Position numbers and translations under genes: made by a program
Assembly (NCBI GenBank): GCA_022376465.1
Contig: JACDTU010000003.1
Location: 2,232,001 to 2,296,000 of the forward strand
Direction of reading: 5' to 3'
DNA from: Cubamyces lactineus
Lineage: Eukaryota > Basidiomycota > Agaricomycetes > Polyporales > Polyporaceae
DNA length: 64,000 bases
Notes under the pieces: generated by a model
Database searches by the model: none
Seen by the model: the letters and a program-made list of their open reading frames with translations, nothing else
Told to the model about the DNA's origin: nothing
Shown here: positions 24,477 to 37,147 of the stretch, in pieces
How positions within the stretch are numbered: the stretch's first letter is position 1
Layout: every line of letters begins with the position of its first letter

Positions 24477-25510
24477 GCAGAGTTCAGTAGCCTAGGTTCA
24501 CGTCGCGTAGTACGGCTGCAGACGCGTTATGGAGCCATTCAGACGAGCGGCGCGGCGTTCTTATATAGGTTTCCCCGCATTGCGAGGATGTATGCGGGCT
24601 ACGATCAGCGGAGGGAGGACGAAGCTGCAGTTGGCAGCCGGACGAGGATCGGACACAGCGGAGGGCTGGCTACCACGCTGAGCGCCAGTCAGCTGCCGTG
24701 CAATGTGACGAGGGCGATGGCACAGAAGACGCACCGTGGAAATATCCTGCGTCATCTCGTCTTTCTCTCCAAACTCTAGCCTCCCTTCTTGAGGCACGCC
24801 GACGCTCCCCCCGAAGAGGCACCATGTGCGTCCAACGTCCAGAGAGCACCCACGGGACAGCTGACGCGGTCGTGCAGGCGGCGCGAGCTGACTGCGGTCA
24901 AAATCTCTGAACCACTCAGGCCTTGCGGACGGCGCAGATACCCCCGAACCGGGGCCGGCAGGCTGAGTTCTGGTGATAAATTGACTTTCTTGGAAGATGG
25001 GCACGAACAATCTCACCTGGGTCTATGCACGCCGTCGGGGTGGAGAGGGCACCGATGAACGGATATTCTGCAATACGTCTCTAGACCATGGGCTCGGGCT
25101 GTACCTTGGACATGTTGTAGGGAAACAAGCATCTACGTGAGTCTGTCTCGGGATGTACAGTAGCTGTAGACCATGCACGTCATATGGCATCAGCAACGTC
25201 GCATTTCTGGTTAGTATCTCGATGTTGATCGTGCGGGTACTAATAGTGGCAGTACCGCGACTGACAAATCGGTACATCAATGAGATTGGTTGTCAACGTC
25301 CCGTCCCACTGGTCGTGAACCACTTCACTCCGTCCCGCAGACTTTCAGGATGCGGATACATTGCCTATAAAAACTCTTTGCAAACAACCAGCGCTCGTGG
25401 CTGCATTGCACTGATGTTAACAAGTATATTCACCTTTTTAATCATCCTGACTTCTGACAGTATGAGTACGAACTCCTCGAGAACTTGTCCGAGAACTTGC
25501 CCATACTACA
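24477..25510. other. intergenic between the two glutaminase genes
   Basis: About 1.03 kb contains the promoter of copy 1 (TATA at 24561) and the 3' end of copy 2. A plus-strand TATAAAAA at 25366-25373 is followed by an ATG and a hydrophobic 15-codon stretch, but the frame then runs antisense to copy 2, so I do not call a gene. Nothing else was seen. Confidence 0.4.
24561..24567 (-). promoter_or_regulatory. TATA box of glutaminase copy 1
   Basis: TATATAA on the minus strand lies about 85 bp upstream of the ATG at 24476, in a good position for a core promoter with a short leader. The sibling gene has a similar element at about 67 bp. Confidence 0.6.
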
Positions 25511-28500
25511 CTATGCGACGACGACGAATGCTGCCAACAAGACCGCCCCAAACAGCACCGCGAGGTGGTCTCTACGCCAAGATGAGGCGTACGCAGAATT
25601 GGGCTTGGTCTGAGTTGGCCCTGTTGTGTTGGTTGTGGTGGTCGCCCCTGGGGATGATCCGCCAGATGTACCACCGATGGGGCTTGTAGGCGTTGAGGTC
25701 GAGCTAGTCGACGAGCCGATCGAGGAGTTGCTCGGCGCGATGGCCGTTTCCGACTGCAGTGCGAGCTGTTGGGTTTCAGACAAGTATGCACTTGATGGCA
25801 ATGGGCCATGGCGGTATGCGGCGTACTAATGCTAAATGTCCGCCAACGACTGGGCGCGCCCGAGTGTTTTGTGCTGTGCCGTTGACCGTGTCGTACAGGT
25901 CCGCGAATGGTTGGGCACTGAGGCCATCTCCGGCGTACTTGAGGACTGAGGTGATGAGAGTGTCGCGCACGGTATTGTCAGAGACAAATGCTGCGGTCCA
26001 CATCTGCCAGTCTGCAAAAGTGATAGGTGAAGTTCGTAGGCTCTAGAACATGCAGACATAATGAGTTCCTTTACCGGACTTGGAGTACGTGTGCCTATGA
26101 TCTGCATCAGCCATCACAGGTATCGCGCAATAGACCTTCGAAAAACTCACCGAGTGTCCAGTGGTACGCCGTATGTGTCTGGTTGTGTCAGCATACGAAT
26201 CGCCCGAGCTAACTGAGCAGTACTATGACTTACTAGCATGAGTGCCATACCACTTCGTCTCTACGAGTACACGCCGTCAGCTCAGGTTCTACTCGGCAAT
26301 TGCGCGCAGCTCTCACCCAAGTCAAATATGGATTGAGGGAAAATGTTGGTTCCCAGCAGCTTATCCGCGTACAAGTTGTACGCGAGGCCCCAACTACCAG
26401 AACGTTAGGCTCGACTCCTCGACTCTACTCTGCGCGACGCAAGATATGCGAACCTGGAAGAGTCTCCAAACTATACCGTGTGGAGCAAAAACAGCGTTAG
26501 CGATATGCTGCACCACTACCACGACATCCACACGTACAGACAAGGTCAAATGAGTGCCATCCGACGACATCGCGAGCTTTTGCCAATCTTGGAGAAAATC
26601 CACAGCGGTACTCTATGCACGCCCACGTTCAGAGTCAAACGCGACGACTGATCGCTCATGCGTGAACATACGTTGTATCCCGTGCGTTTGGAGTTGTCGC
26701 CCGCGAAGGCAGCGATCCCCGACATGGCCTTCAGACCGATGATGCCCTTGATCGCGAGGTTCGTCTGGTTCGCAAGCGAGCCTGCGAAGACGTCCGAGCT
26801 GAACTGGTTCGCAGAATAGAGTGAGTTTTGCACCAAGTACTGGGCCCAACTGTCCAGGAGTTCATAGTATATTCATCTCGTTGTCAACAACTGACTGAAA
26901 GATCGTTGCACCGAGGACTCACGTAGGCAGTGACGAGCGAGGTATCGTTGGTACGCTGCGTGTAGCTTAGCGTCATGATGAGCATGTTACCAGTCTCTGA
27001 ATACGTCTTGGTGAGCACGATGTATCTTGCCAGTGGGCATGCGCAGAGGACGTACCCTCGAGAGGCAAGGCCAAATCTTTTCCTGCGGCATGTCAGTGTT
27101 TGTAGCATGTGCATATTATGAGAGGCTCTGTACCGTCATTATGGCCAGTAGCGTTGGGGTAGTCGCTACCTGGAACAGGACTCAGCTGATGAACAAGACG
27201 CGCTAGAGTACGACCAACCGATGTCGTGCGCGGCCCACGGATTGGGGTACTGGCCAGTAGCTTGATACGCGAGCAACGGCTCCAGGAGCTGCTTGCCCAT
27301 CGCAGGGTTGATGTACATGAACAGAGGCCATGCTGGGTAAATGACGTCTACCGTGTTCACAGCCTGCGAAACAACATGTAAGGAAGGGATTATGATAGCT
27401 GGGGGAGATGCGCGCCTACCCCGCCAGTGGACAGCTCTAGTAGAGGGTATCGTGAGTTACTTCCATTGCCGCACAAGGAGTGAGTGAATTGTACAGACCT
27501 TTCATAAATACCATGATGTCAGATGTGTTGTACCCGCCGGAGCCCGTCTTCGACACAGTTATCTCGGTCGCTCCAAAAGTTTGTCTGATCGACAGCGCCA
27601 CGATAGCCGCGTAGTCCGTTGATACTTTGGCTGCATCCTGGTTCACCTGAGCGTCGAACGCTTTCGCCCGTGCCAAGGCGTTTTCGTAGTCGTTCAGGAA
27701 CGTCGTGACCTGCATTTCCAGACCGAAGGTGATTGGCAGCCTCTGCAGTCGATGTTCGGAGAACGGCTTACAGAAGTGTAGACCGAGTTTGTGTACGCCA
27801 TGAACAAAGAGCTCCTCTGCTGCACCTCATTGGAGGCCGTGATGTACTGCACGACTGGATCGCGAACGTGTCCCACCGCGAAGACCGCGGGCGAGGAGGC
27901 GGATGTGGAGTTGACCTTACCCAGATCGCGGGCGAGTGCGAATACGGGCCAATTGTTCGAGACTCCTCGGAAGTCGCTGTCTTGTGCATTGGGGAGAGCA
28001 CCGTGGTTAATGAACTGGGCGCGGACAACTATATCCTGGCCAGTCTGGAATGTCACGCTGTCGTCCTAAGCAGCGAATGAGCCCGATCTGATTAACACTG
28101 TATCTGACGAATGCACATACGCTGAGCATGGCATGGTAAGCAGTTCCGTCTGACGACAAGTGAGCTGAGGTTATTCAAGATCAAATGACGGGGAAAACTT
28201 ACACTGAGCACGATCGTTGATCTCCGTGAACGGCTGCTCGTTGGACAACTTCACCTGGTGAACGATTGCGACGCCCGTTGAAGTGGCCCATTCGACTTCC
28301 AATGTGTTGTCGCCCGAAACCCATTCTGCGCTGATGTCAGCGTAAACTTGAACAGTGTGGTCGTTCCCGTCATTTGAGGCCGCAGAGACGGATAAATAAG
28401 AGAAAGGGAATGATTGATTCACGAGATTCGATGGCTACGTCAAGATGTCAACACAAAGTGAGGTCCAGTGAGATTCTTTGCAAAGCGCACCTCAACTGGA

Positions 28501-28980
28501 CTAAGGAACGTAATAGTGAGGTCGACTGGGCCGGCGGTCATAACAAAGATACTTTGAGTGGACGTAAACTACCGCCCAAATTGGTCAACAGACTCTAACC
28601 AGAATATCCATACAGCAACCAACCTCGAAACTCTTCTGCGTGGCCTTTGTGAAGTTGACGTCGGGGATTGCAGGATCGCCAAGCCAGTTATATGCGACAC
28701 CGTCAACCTTCGCAAACCCCGCCCATCCGACTATCTACAGCACATAATTCAGCATATACGACTGAGGATGGTATCGTGAACGTACACCCCCTGTCCAGAA
28801 CGTAGGCCAAGCCGCATTCAGCGCAGTTCCCTCCCCTTGGTTAAGCCATGCTGAAAAGTACGGAGAGCGGACAGCAAGTGGGATGGAGGCTGGGTTGAAG
28901 GGATTCGCAGTCCAGGAAGTCGCAGAGAGAACGGCTGCAAAGCAAGCAAACAAGAAGACAAGAAAGGACAGGGAAAGCAT
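25511..28980 (-). CDS. gtaA: glutaminase A, copy 2, with GPI-type C-terminal tail
   Basis: Paralogue of copy 1 with the same order of blocks. The signal peptide is MLSLSFLVFLFACFAAVLSA (Met at 28980 preferred over the Met eight codons upstream because it gives a cleaner signal). Then come NPFNPASIPLAVRSPYFSAW, GWAGFAKVDGVAYNWLGDP, NDGNDHTVQVYADISAEWV and GSLANQTNLAIKGIIG, ending in the conserved RPVVGGHLAL. Unlike copy 1 the protein continues for about 95 residues: a Ser/Thr/Gly/Pro-rich stalk (SIGSSTSSTSTPTSPIGG) and a final hydrophobic helix (HLAVLFGAVLLAAFVVVA) with no cytoplasmic tail. This is the pattern of a GPI-anchored, cell-wall-linked enzyme. The frame is intact across many short introns. 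Confidence 0.87.
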
Positions 28981-30318
28981 CTGGTTGTCGCGCTCTGTGC
29001 GCAAAACCGAAAGTGCGGGGACGGGGACATATTGCCCACGACGGAGATATATAGCACGGCGGCCAGATCACTGATGCCCCGAGCGGACGGGCCTGGCTCG
29101 TACAAGGCAGACTTCTGTCGACGGAGTCTATCATGCGCAGCTACCTTCTGAGTGAGCTGACTGCACCCTGGTACGCCGGAGGTCCGAGTGCACGAATCCT
29201 CGGCTCTATAGCTCACATCCTCACACCATGACATAGGGCCTCACCTGGGAAATGTCTGCCGCTAGGCACAGGAGGAGCTCGAGCCTTGTGTATCTCGTCA
29301 AGTGCAGTGCGATTTATACGTAGGTGGCAGTGATTCCTGATGCGTGTGAATCCCTCAGTATTCACCGAGTCAACTTGGGTTGAGTGAGATTGATGGCATC
29401 GAGAGACTGACAGATGGTCGTCAGCAGCATGCGCAGACCGGTGTAGGGCTTGCAATTGCGAAAGACGCCATAAAAGCGCGGTCGAACGGAGATATATGAT
29501 GCTCGGACGCGTCGGAGAGGAATTGTATAGGTAGTGCACAAGTGTGTCGAGGTTCACGAGAGTGCACCAGACTCGTTCAAAAGTTCGAACTCATTCACCG
29601 CCAGCGTCAATCAAGCTGGCACGCCCAGTATGGCATTCTCACGTGGGTGACGTCAATTAGGGCGGTTCACCCTGGTTCACCTGGCGTCGCCAGCTTCGCA
29701 ACGCACATAAGACTTATTTGTGCTTCTATCAAGTCATGAATGCATGAGGAGGCGTCTGTGCGGCTCTCTCACATTCCCAAGCAACAACTGGAAGGGCGCT
29801 TCGCTAGCAATTCAAGAGGTAGGGTCACTCCGAGTTGGTACCATCGTTGGATTGGGACCCTGAAAGATGGGTACGTCGTTTGGCTGCTAAATATTGATAA
29901 TCCGCTTGCGACACCAAGCTTACCAGCTCGCGTCACGACCATAGGCAGGAGTTGGAAGGACCCGTAGGTACAGCCGGATATGCACAGGGGTTCATTGGAT
30001 GCGTCTGAATCGTCCGTCACCTACCTACCGGGTCGCATCTCATGATAACTTTCCCGTATGATCACCAAAATATCATTCACTGGTGCATCTGCTGCAGGCT
30101 GCAGGACCAGACGGTGTGCGTTTCCAATTGAGGAGGGAGGATACTATTCGTGACACTGTCGCTCACGCGAGAGCCACGTGGTCGATATTCGCGGGGCAGT
30201 TCGAGGCGGAGTCGATGCGCTCTCCCACTCTCGGGTCTCGCGCTCACCGTGACCTAGTCTCACACTCAGCCCCCGTCCTCCCAGCCAAGGACGCGCCGTC
30301 CTCGTCTGTTTCCGCCAT
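28981..30318. other. divergent intergenic region
   Basis: This 1.34-kb region lies between the two divergent starts of glutaminase copy 2 and the coiled-coil gene. Apart from the TATA at 29047 I see an E-box-like CACGTG at about 30176-30181, upstream of the plus-strand gene. Frames here have no coding-like composition or recognisable motif. Confidence 0.4.
29047..29053 (-). promoter_or_regulatory. TATA box of glutaminase copy 2
   Basis: TATATAT on the minus strand is about 67 bp upstream of the preferred ATG at 28980, inside GC-rich DNA where it stands out. The spacing is similar to that of copy 1. Confidence 0.55.
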
Positions 30319-31614
30319 GGACCTTCCAACACCTCGAGAACTGGAGCTGGAGACATTGTTGCGACAGCGCGACGCGCAAGTCGTAGAACTTACAGTGCGT
30401 ACAGTCTCACTGCGGCAGATAGCGCGTACCGCTGAATGTGGATCCTGAACGCGTCTTAGGATGAGGTCGTTCATTTGCGACAGCTTGTTGCGAAGCAACC
30501 GCCTCCCTCTACCACTGAACCGATCACTATCCCGCCAGCACTCATGTCCTTGCTCCTACCCCATCTGAATCAACGTCCGCCGTCCGCCACATCCGGCTCG
30601 AGTACAGTCACTACCGCTCTAGTGCAAAGGGCGAAGATTCTCCAGGAAGAGAATGATGAACTTTACGAACTTTTGAAGACTGGAGAGACTGGTCGATTGA
30701 AGGAGGACGTTCGTGCGCTCAGACGAGTCGTCCAGAGGCTGGAGGGGGCGCTCAGAGGTGCGTTAGGCGCGTGCACCTGCCAAGTACAGACCTGTTGACT
30801 GTCCTCGCCGTCTTAGAATCTCATCAGGTTATTGCTTCGCTTTCGTAAGTCTATCTACTGCAGGCGCATATCGCACGACTGACCTGCTTCCCGCAGCGCT
30901 GAGCTGGAAAAGTCGCAGGACGCGTTGCTCCAAGCACACGGGCGTCAACCTCTTCCTTCGCACCCAATGCATCATCCAACGCCGGCGCCTCGCGGTCACC
31001 AACCACCCCCACACCTTTCCATGAACACAAATGGGACAGGAAAGCTGCCGCCAACAGGGCCGCGCGCCCATAAAAAGCCACGTCTTTCCGAGTCACAAAT
31101 ATCACCTACCGCATCCAACTCCTCCCTACCGATTCCTCCTAAACCGCACCTTTCCGCAGCAAACGCTACTCCTCGGGGCATGTCCCGGGACTCGCGCGCT
31201 TCCGTGGATAGGAAGCCCAGCGATAACGTGAAGATGGAGATTGACGACGATAACCATTCGCGGCTCCGGTCCCCTGTACGCGAACGCGACCGCCCACCCC
31301 ACCATGACAGAGAACGGGACCGTGACCGGGATAGGGAACGGCAGAGTGATCGCGCCAGGAACCGCGACAGGGAACGAGAACGAGAGCGCGAACGTGACCG
31401 CGACCAAGACAGATCATCACGCCGAAATGGTAACGGGGGTGGCAGCAGTGGTGGCAATGGCGGTGGTGGCTCCGGAGGTGGAGGTGGTGGTCGCAGAGGA
31501 GGGCGAAGGACAAATGGCAACAGCAGCGGCAATAACAACAACGGCAATAGCAGCGCCAGCAATGATCACGGTAACGGCGCGGATCGGACGTTGGCGGAGC
31601 GTATGGGACTATGA
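30319..31614 (+). CDS. coiled-coil protein, WTAP/Mum2-like candidate
   Basis: The N-terminal third is helical: ELELETLLRQRDAQVVELT, then ALVQRAKILQEENDELYELL followed by KTGETGRLKEDVRALRRVVQ and ESHQVIASLSAELEKSQDAL. The spacing and wording (Gln-Glu-Glu-Asn-Asp-Glu-Leu, Gly-Arg-Leu, paired coils) recall the WTAP/Mum2 family, whose members scaffold the m6A RNA methyltransferase complex. The C-terminal half is low complexity: a His/Pro segment, a long run of alternating Arg with Asp or Glu (about 31265-31410) like that of splicing factors, then Gly- and Asn-rich repeats ending ADRTLAERMGL. Three introns (about 30394-30459, 30757-30816, 30847-30896) are canonical and keep the frame. The family call is an inference from coiled-coil resemblance; a generic RNA-processing coiled-coil protein is the alternative. 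Confidence 0.6.
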
Positions 31615-34600
31615 AAGGACATTCGGTTTGGCCTAGGCGCTAGGAGGAGGCCTCTTTATTGCGGCGCGTGTGTTCGAGACACGAGCATTGCTCGCTCTAG
31701 TATATACGGTACGACTTTCTCTCCAGGACTGTGCATTACCTTGTATTCATAACGGTCTAACTTATCTGTATCTGGTTGCTCACCCACAGTTGTATTCATA
31801 CTATCATGTTCACGCTGTCGTCGTAATGCTTTGCGAAGTGGATCTCGTATCGTCTGTTGTATCTATCTCGCTATCTCTTCACCTGTTGTGTACACGATGA
31901 CTGACCTGCTTATCAACGAGCGTACCGGTAGATTCTTCGCACTGTTTGCACTGCATCCACGATACCTGTCGAGTGACGACGTCGCGCACTCGCACTGAAG
32001 TCCGCCCCATTATATCCAGGCATCTCTACCGATGTCCTCCATCATGTAGCCTATCGTCACATTTGTGGACTCTATCGGATGGTATTGTGACCGCAGGTTT
32101 GCATTGACCGACAACCTTGCACAACACCTTCAATACCGCCAACCGAGCTGCTTCTTGCTTCTCCGGGCTCGCCGACACCTCTACGCCGCCAGCTTCTGGG
32201 CCCTACGTAACCTTCGAACCTCCTCGGTGCGCCGGTCATGCGCCCTCTGGCATATACTGTCACTGCCGTCTCCGTCGCACACGGATCACCTCGGAGACCC
32301 TTCGCTACCTCTTGCTCGCGTCCGTTGACAACTCGCCTTCATGACGGTGCCCATAACGACGTAACATCTTGGGCTACGCAGAAGGCGGCACGCGACGCAG
32401 TCTACATGTGGCTACGACTTGCATCGAGCTAATGTCCAATGGTCTCGCCATTCGGAACCTAGTGTAGCGCGCGAGCGCCCCGCTCACGGTGACTAGGCCC
32501 CGGGCATAGCGCAGCACTAGCGTCGGGCCTCCTACTAGACCCCATTCACGTCTAACAAGCGCAAGCTTTGGTTGCCGCAGATAGACTCCTGACGGCATCC
32601 CCGGACGTCGCAGATACTCTCGGTAAGCACATCTCAACGTCATGCTCTGGTTGAGTATCACAGTGGGCGCTCGCTGACTACTCGATCCTGCGGCCCCCAA
32701 GTCGCACATTCAGCCCCATGAGCGCGACTGGACAGACTTCCCTGAACAGGCTTCCCGCCGCTCAGATCGGAATCTCGACCACACACGCCCGAGCAGCCGT
32801 ATTTGACAGCGCGAGCTCAAGATACTCGGCCCTGGAGGGCGTCTCGTGGTCTGGCGGCCGCGTACTGCAGGGCCGGGTCCGTCTTGATCTGAGTGCTGCG
32901 CGCCTGCATCCTCGGACCGGAGGGACAGCCTGGTCAGGATCGTACATTGCTCGGTATTGCGCACGGATGACCCTGAGAGTCTTCGGGCCCCCGGGGCCAC
33001 ATATGGGCAATGGCCACATCGCGACCACGTCGCAGTTTCGCCGTCTCGGGCGCGCTCGCTGAGCAATGAACATGTTCTGCAGGGCTCTCCTGTGACTCTT
33101 TGACGTCCGAAGATGTCCGAAGGTGCGTTTTGAGTTTGTCGGGACAGTCATAGTGGCCCGGTAAACGTCCGGCCTTGTTGGGAGTTCCCCAATGCCCGGC
33201 GCCGTCGCCCACGCTCCGCGCTCTTCCACGGTGTCCGGTCGCGAACACTGCTAAGACTGCGCTCTGGCGGTCCCACCCGAGACTCATCGTGCGTACCCGA
33301 TTTCTGCCCACGAGGATGCGTATCAGGCTAGCAATGAACCTCCGTGCTTTCCCTAGCTGTGCAGGAACATTCAGAGTCGGGTTCCGCGCCCTAGGCTGTA
33401 AGTCTTCGGATTTGTGGGCCTCAGACTTCAGGCCCGCGGAGGCATAAGGTTGGTTCTTGCGTCTCCGACGACGGCCGCCTAGTCCGGGCCCGACATATGC
33501 TCATACATTCCACCTCTCTCCTAGGTGATCGGAATATCGATATGTTCCCCTGAAACCTCATCGCCCAGGAACATCCAATACACTCATACAGAATACTCAA
33601 CGACGCATAGCCTGAAGCGCAAGGCTTGCTATTGAGGATCAATCCACGCATCCTCCTATCCCCACTCAATGCGCCGAAAAATGCATCCGCCCTCCCTGAC
33701 CTGGCCTGCCCGGCCCCGCGGCGAACCCCTACCTTCGCCTCCTTACACTGGCCCGAACCCGTGCCACGGAGGGGCGCAAACATCGATCCCTGCGGGACCC
33801 GCTCTACGCCCTACGCCCGCAAAAAGCCCCACGAATATATCCACATTCAGCTCATTCTACTTGCCGCCCGCCTCCCCAAGTTTTTCTATCGCCCTACAGC
33901 TGGCGGTAGCACCGCATGCAGCTTCTCGATGGATCCGACCGGCACCGAGAAGGCGGCGGCGGCGGCGGCACCGATCGCGACGTGCCGCTTGGGATCGCTA
34001 TTGCTCTATGAGCTGGCCCAGGAACGGTTCGAACGCCATCCGGCGATATCTGCGAGGGCAAGCGCGCTAGGCGCGCGTTAGGGACGACACTGGCATCCAA
34101 GCCAGCGCATCTTGTGTATGAATGTTCGAATTCAATGCACCACGACATCGACATCTCGTCCGGCGGACGCGCCGCTCCGGGGCCGATTGCGAATACCGCT
34201 GTCCTCGACAGATGCCCGTTGCGCGAGCGTTCACGAGCGCATTTGACACGGACGGCTCTGCCAGGACGCGAAAGACCGCTGAATTGGCAGCGCGCTGGGC
34301 GCCGACGACGTCGCGATTCGCGTGCTTGCTACTATGCAATCAATGATACTCCAGCGACCCTGCGACGGCGGTGCACCCCGGCTAAGTTCAGCTCCCTAAG
34401 TTGAGGCTGCTGTCGCGACATTGTACGACCACCGGCCACGGTCAAGCAAGTTGACCGGTGGCCAGCGCTGTTCGGATCTGCAATGTGTACAGGACTCGCT
34501 AAGTACTGCGAAGGGCGCAGTCCTGATCAGGTAAGTAAGTGTTTCGGCCTCGCACATACCACTGAACACCTTGGACGTCTAGTGCATTCACGTACCACGA

Positions 34601-37147
34601 CGAGGCTGCGATCTCCTTGCACCACTGCACCTCAACGGCCCTTTCAGCGTGTATCTCTCGACGCGGACACTCACCCTCGAACTCGGCGCTTGGCCACAAC
34701 ATATGCACAAGACCCGCGGCGGCTCGAGTCTGCCTTCGAAAGTCACCCCGCTGTGAGTTGCCTGCCAAGTTCCAACGTACTCAATCGAAGAGACACCAGC
34801 TGCTGCGCTCGCGATCGAGCCTCGAGGCGGTGGTACTCGTATTAGGAGGGGCTTAATCAGCTCTAAGTTAATGGCCGGCGTCCTATTAGGGTCCTGTCAT
34901 GCTGATAATATATACGTACTAGCACGCACGCCGCGTGCACCAGCAGCACCGGCAGCCAGCAGCCGCAAAGCGCACAGAGACTCGAATACGACGGCCGCCT
35001 ATCGTCGCCCATCTGAACATCTCGCTGTCACCTAGATCGCGAAGTGCTCGGAGCGGCCCGCGCGCAGGGGCTCGAGCTCGAGACGCGCACAAGGTTCCTT
35101 CAAGGTTCCTTCTTCCGTTGTACGTAGTACCAGTGTTGTCAAAATGGACTGATGCCACCCGGTCAATGGCGTGTGAACTCCGTCAAATCTTCAGAGAATC
35201 GGGTGAGACCTTCAGGCATTGTAGAACGGGTCGAAACCAGAAGGGAGACCGCGAAGCTAACTCCATACTTCTGACAGACAGTGCTGGAGTACGCTGCCGT
35301 TTTCCGGGGTCCGGGGTCAATGACAACACTGGTACGTACTGCGCGTAGATTTGGTTATCAGTGGGCTATTCAAGCTTCAAGGGTGCTGCAGCGCCGCGCG
35401 GCGGCCCCCGAGAGAGCTGAGAATAGGCTGAGGGTTGAGGCTCCGCGAGACCAGGACGAGCCCGAGTGTGCGGTAATAGCATAGGGGAGGACGTACGTGC
35501 GATGCGATGCGATGCGGCGCGGGAAGCTCGAACGTCGTCGCTGGGCGGCCGCGCTGCGGCGAAGATGGAAACTGAAGGGGAAGCCTTGATCGAGGGTCCC
35601 GCTGGTGGCCCAAAGCTCTGCTGCGGTACAGCGTACAATGTGATGCCCTGACTTCGAACGCAGGCATCTGGATAAGCTGTACACGGTGGGACAGCTTGGG
35701 GCTAAGCTCTCAGATGTCAGGGCGGGGGCGCGAGACGTCCTGGGAGCGAGCCCCTTGCAATCTTCAAGGGATTCATCGCGAAGGTATGCCTAGCTAGGGT
35801 GCGACAGCGGGAGAAGGCACGAAGGGTGTCGCGACGTCGAGGATGGATCCGTGATCGAATAATGAACAGCCTCGCAGGCGTTTCCGTGCAAGGACCCGTA
35901 TGTACATGTACATATGCCCCAGCGCATATGCAATAGCACCATAGCGATAGTATTAGTATTAGTCTCAACATGTCCACCTGTGGTTGGATGGCACAGCCCG
36001 CGGCCTTCGAGCTCGAGGGGTTCGAGGCCGCTATTACTTCGGGCGGTCTTCGCCTCATCGCCAACGTCGCGAACTCGAGATGTAGACGGGAACGCGTGGA
36101 TAAGTTCGAAGACGGCGGGGACCACCAAGTACTGAAGCACTCACTTCACCTTTCGACGTCGGATAGCATCGTGCACACGCAGACACACGCCAGGCAGAAG
36201 CCAAAGTGCTGGATGTGGCCACAATGGCCACCACGCGCGCGAGAGAACTCGACGCGCGTGGGTGTGAGATACTGTACTACATCTGCTAGCGTACAAGCGG
36301 GGTGGGGGTGGGACGTCCTTTCGAAGGAACGGATGTACATGTTACACTATGTACTACGGACGCTCCCCCGGGTGCTGGAGCCGGGGAGAGGATTACGCAG
36401 GGAGCGGGAGGGTGTACGCGATATCGTGCGCGTAATAAGTAAAGCGACTGGAGGGATTACTATGAAATAGGTTAAGAGCATCGAGTCCCATGTGGAAGGG
36501 AGGGAGCGTAGTACACTGTGGTTGTTTGCGACCATAAAGACCCAAAAGTGATGAGGAGAGAAAAGAAGGGAGTGCTGAAGCTCTATACAGTCAAGTGCCG
36601 AATGAGTGGAAAGATGCAGGTAGGATGGAGAAGGGACCCCAGATGCGAATGCAGAAACGTGCGCGACTCGAGCGCGAGAAAGACGGCAACAATGAAACCC
36701 GAGGGACGACGAGATAGAAGGGTAGGGAGAGAAGACCACTAAAAGGTGTGACAGTAGCGTATGGCTTCATGATACCAGAACAAGGGACGTGCGTGAAGAC
36801 GGCACGACGTGCGACGCGCCGGTCCCAAGATTGCAGACAAGCCCGGACGGGCGGAATGGGGAAGTCGAAGAGGAGGATGACATGAGCATAAGGACGTCGT
36901 GATGTTTTGTCGTCGAACGCGCGCGCCACCAGTGCTAGGATCGGCCGGCGTACAGAGGACTGCGGCAGGCTAGTCACTTCGCCCCCGGTCTCTGCACCCG
37001 GCCGCGCACAAAGTACTGTCGCTCGGGCGGGCGCCAGGCGCATACAGGGTCGTCCCTGTACGCGCTCGGGATGGGGATGGGGACTGGGTTCCGGAGGAGG
37101 GATGCCGTGCGCGGTGCGCTCAGCCAGCGTCGACGTGGAACGCAATT
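31615..37147. other. 5.5-kb gene-poor region
   Basis: I support no gene here. Open frames on both strands are short, lack conserved motifs and show no coding codon bias; none looks like a transposon protein. Small repeats occur: an 11-bp direct duplication at 35090-35111, a GCGAT run at 35499-35516, and a GGC run near 33954-33972. The part nearest 37147 (about 36440-36800, A-rich on the plus strand) may be the 3' untranslated region of the minus-strand gene that ends there. Non-coding RNA or regulatory DNA cannot be excluded. Confidence 0.5.

Noticed and set aside
25366..25480. Plus-strand TATAAAAA followed by a hydrophobic short frame
   Set aside because: The frame soon becomes antisense to the GPI tail of glutaminase copy 2 and has no similarity to a protein; a chance TATA in an AT-rich 3' flank is simpler.
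30996..31562. Minus-strand frame of 188 codons rich in Arg/Ser and Pro/Leu
   Set aside because: Antisense shadow of the Arg-Asp/Glu and Gly-rich tail of the coiled-coil gene.
32697..33311. Overlapping frames on both strands that might be retroelement remains
   Set aside because: I searched for reverse transcriptase, integrase, protease and zinc-knuckle words and for flanking repeats and saw none.
34020..34045. GGTTCGAACGCC, a match to the tRNA B box
   Set aside because: No A box at the right distance and no foldable acceptor or anticodon stem around it.
35970..36470. Plus-strand frame of 166 codons in the gene-poor region
   Set aside because: No coding codon bias, domain or plausible splice partner; kept only as part of the region description.
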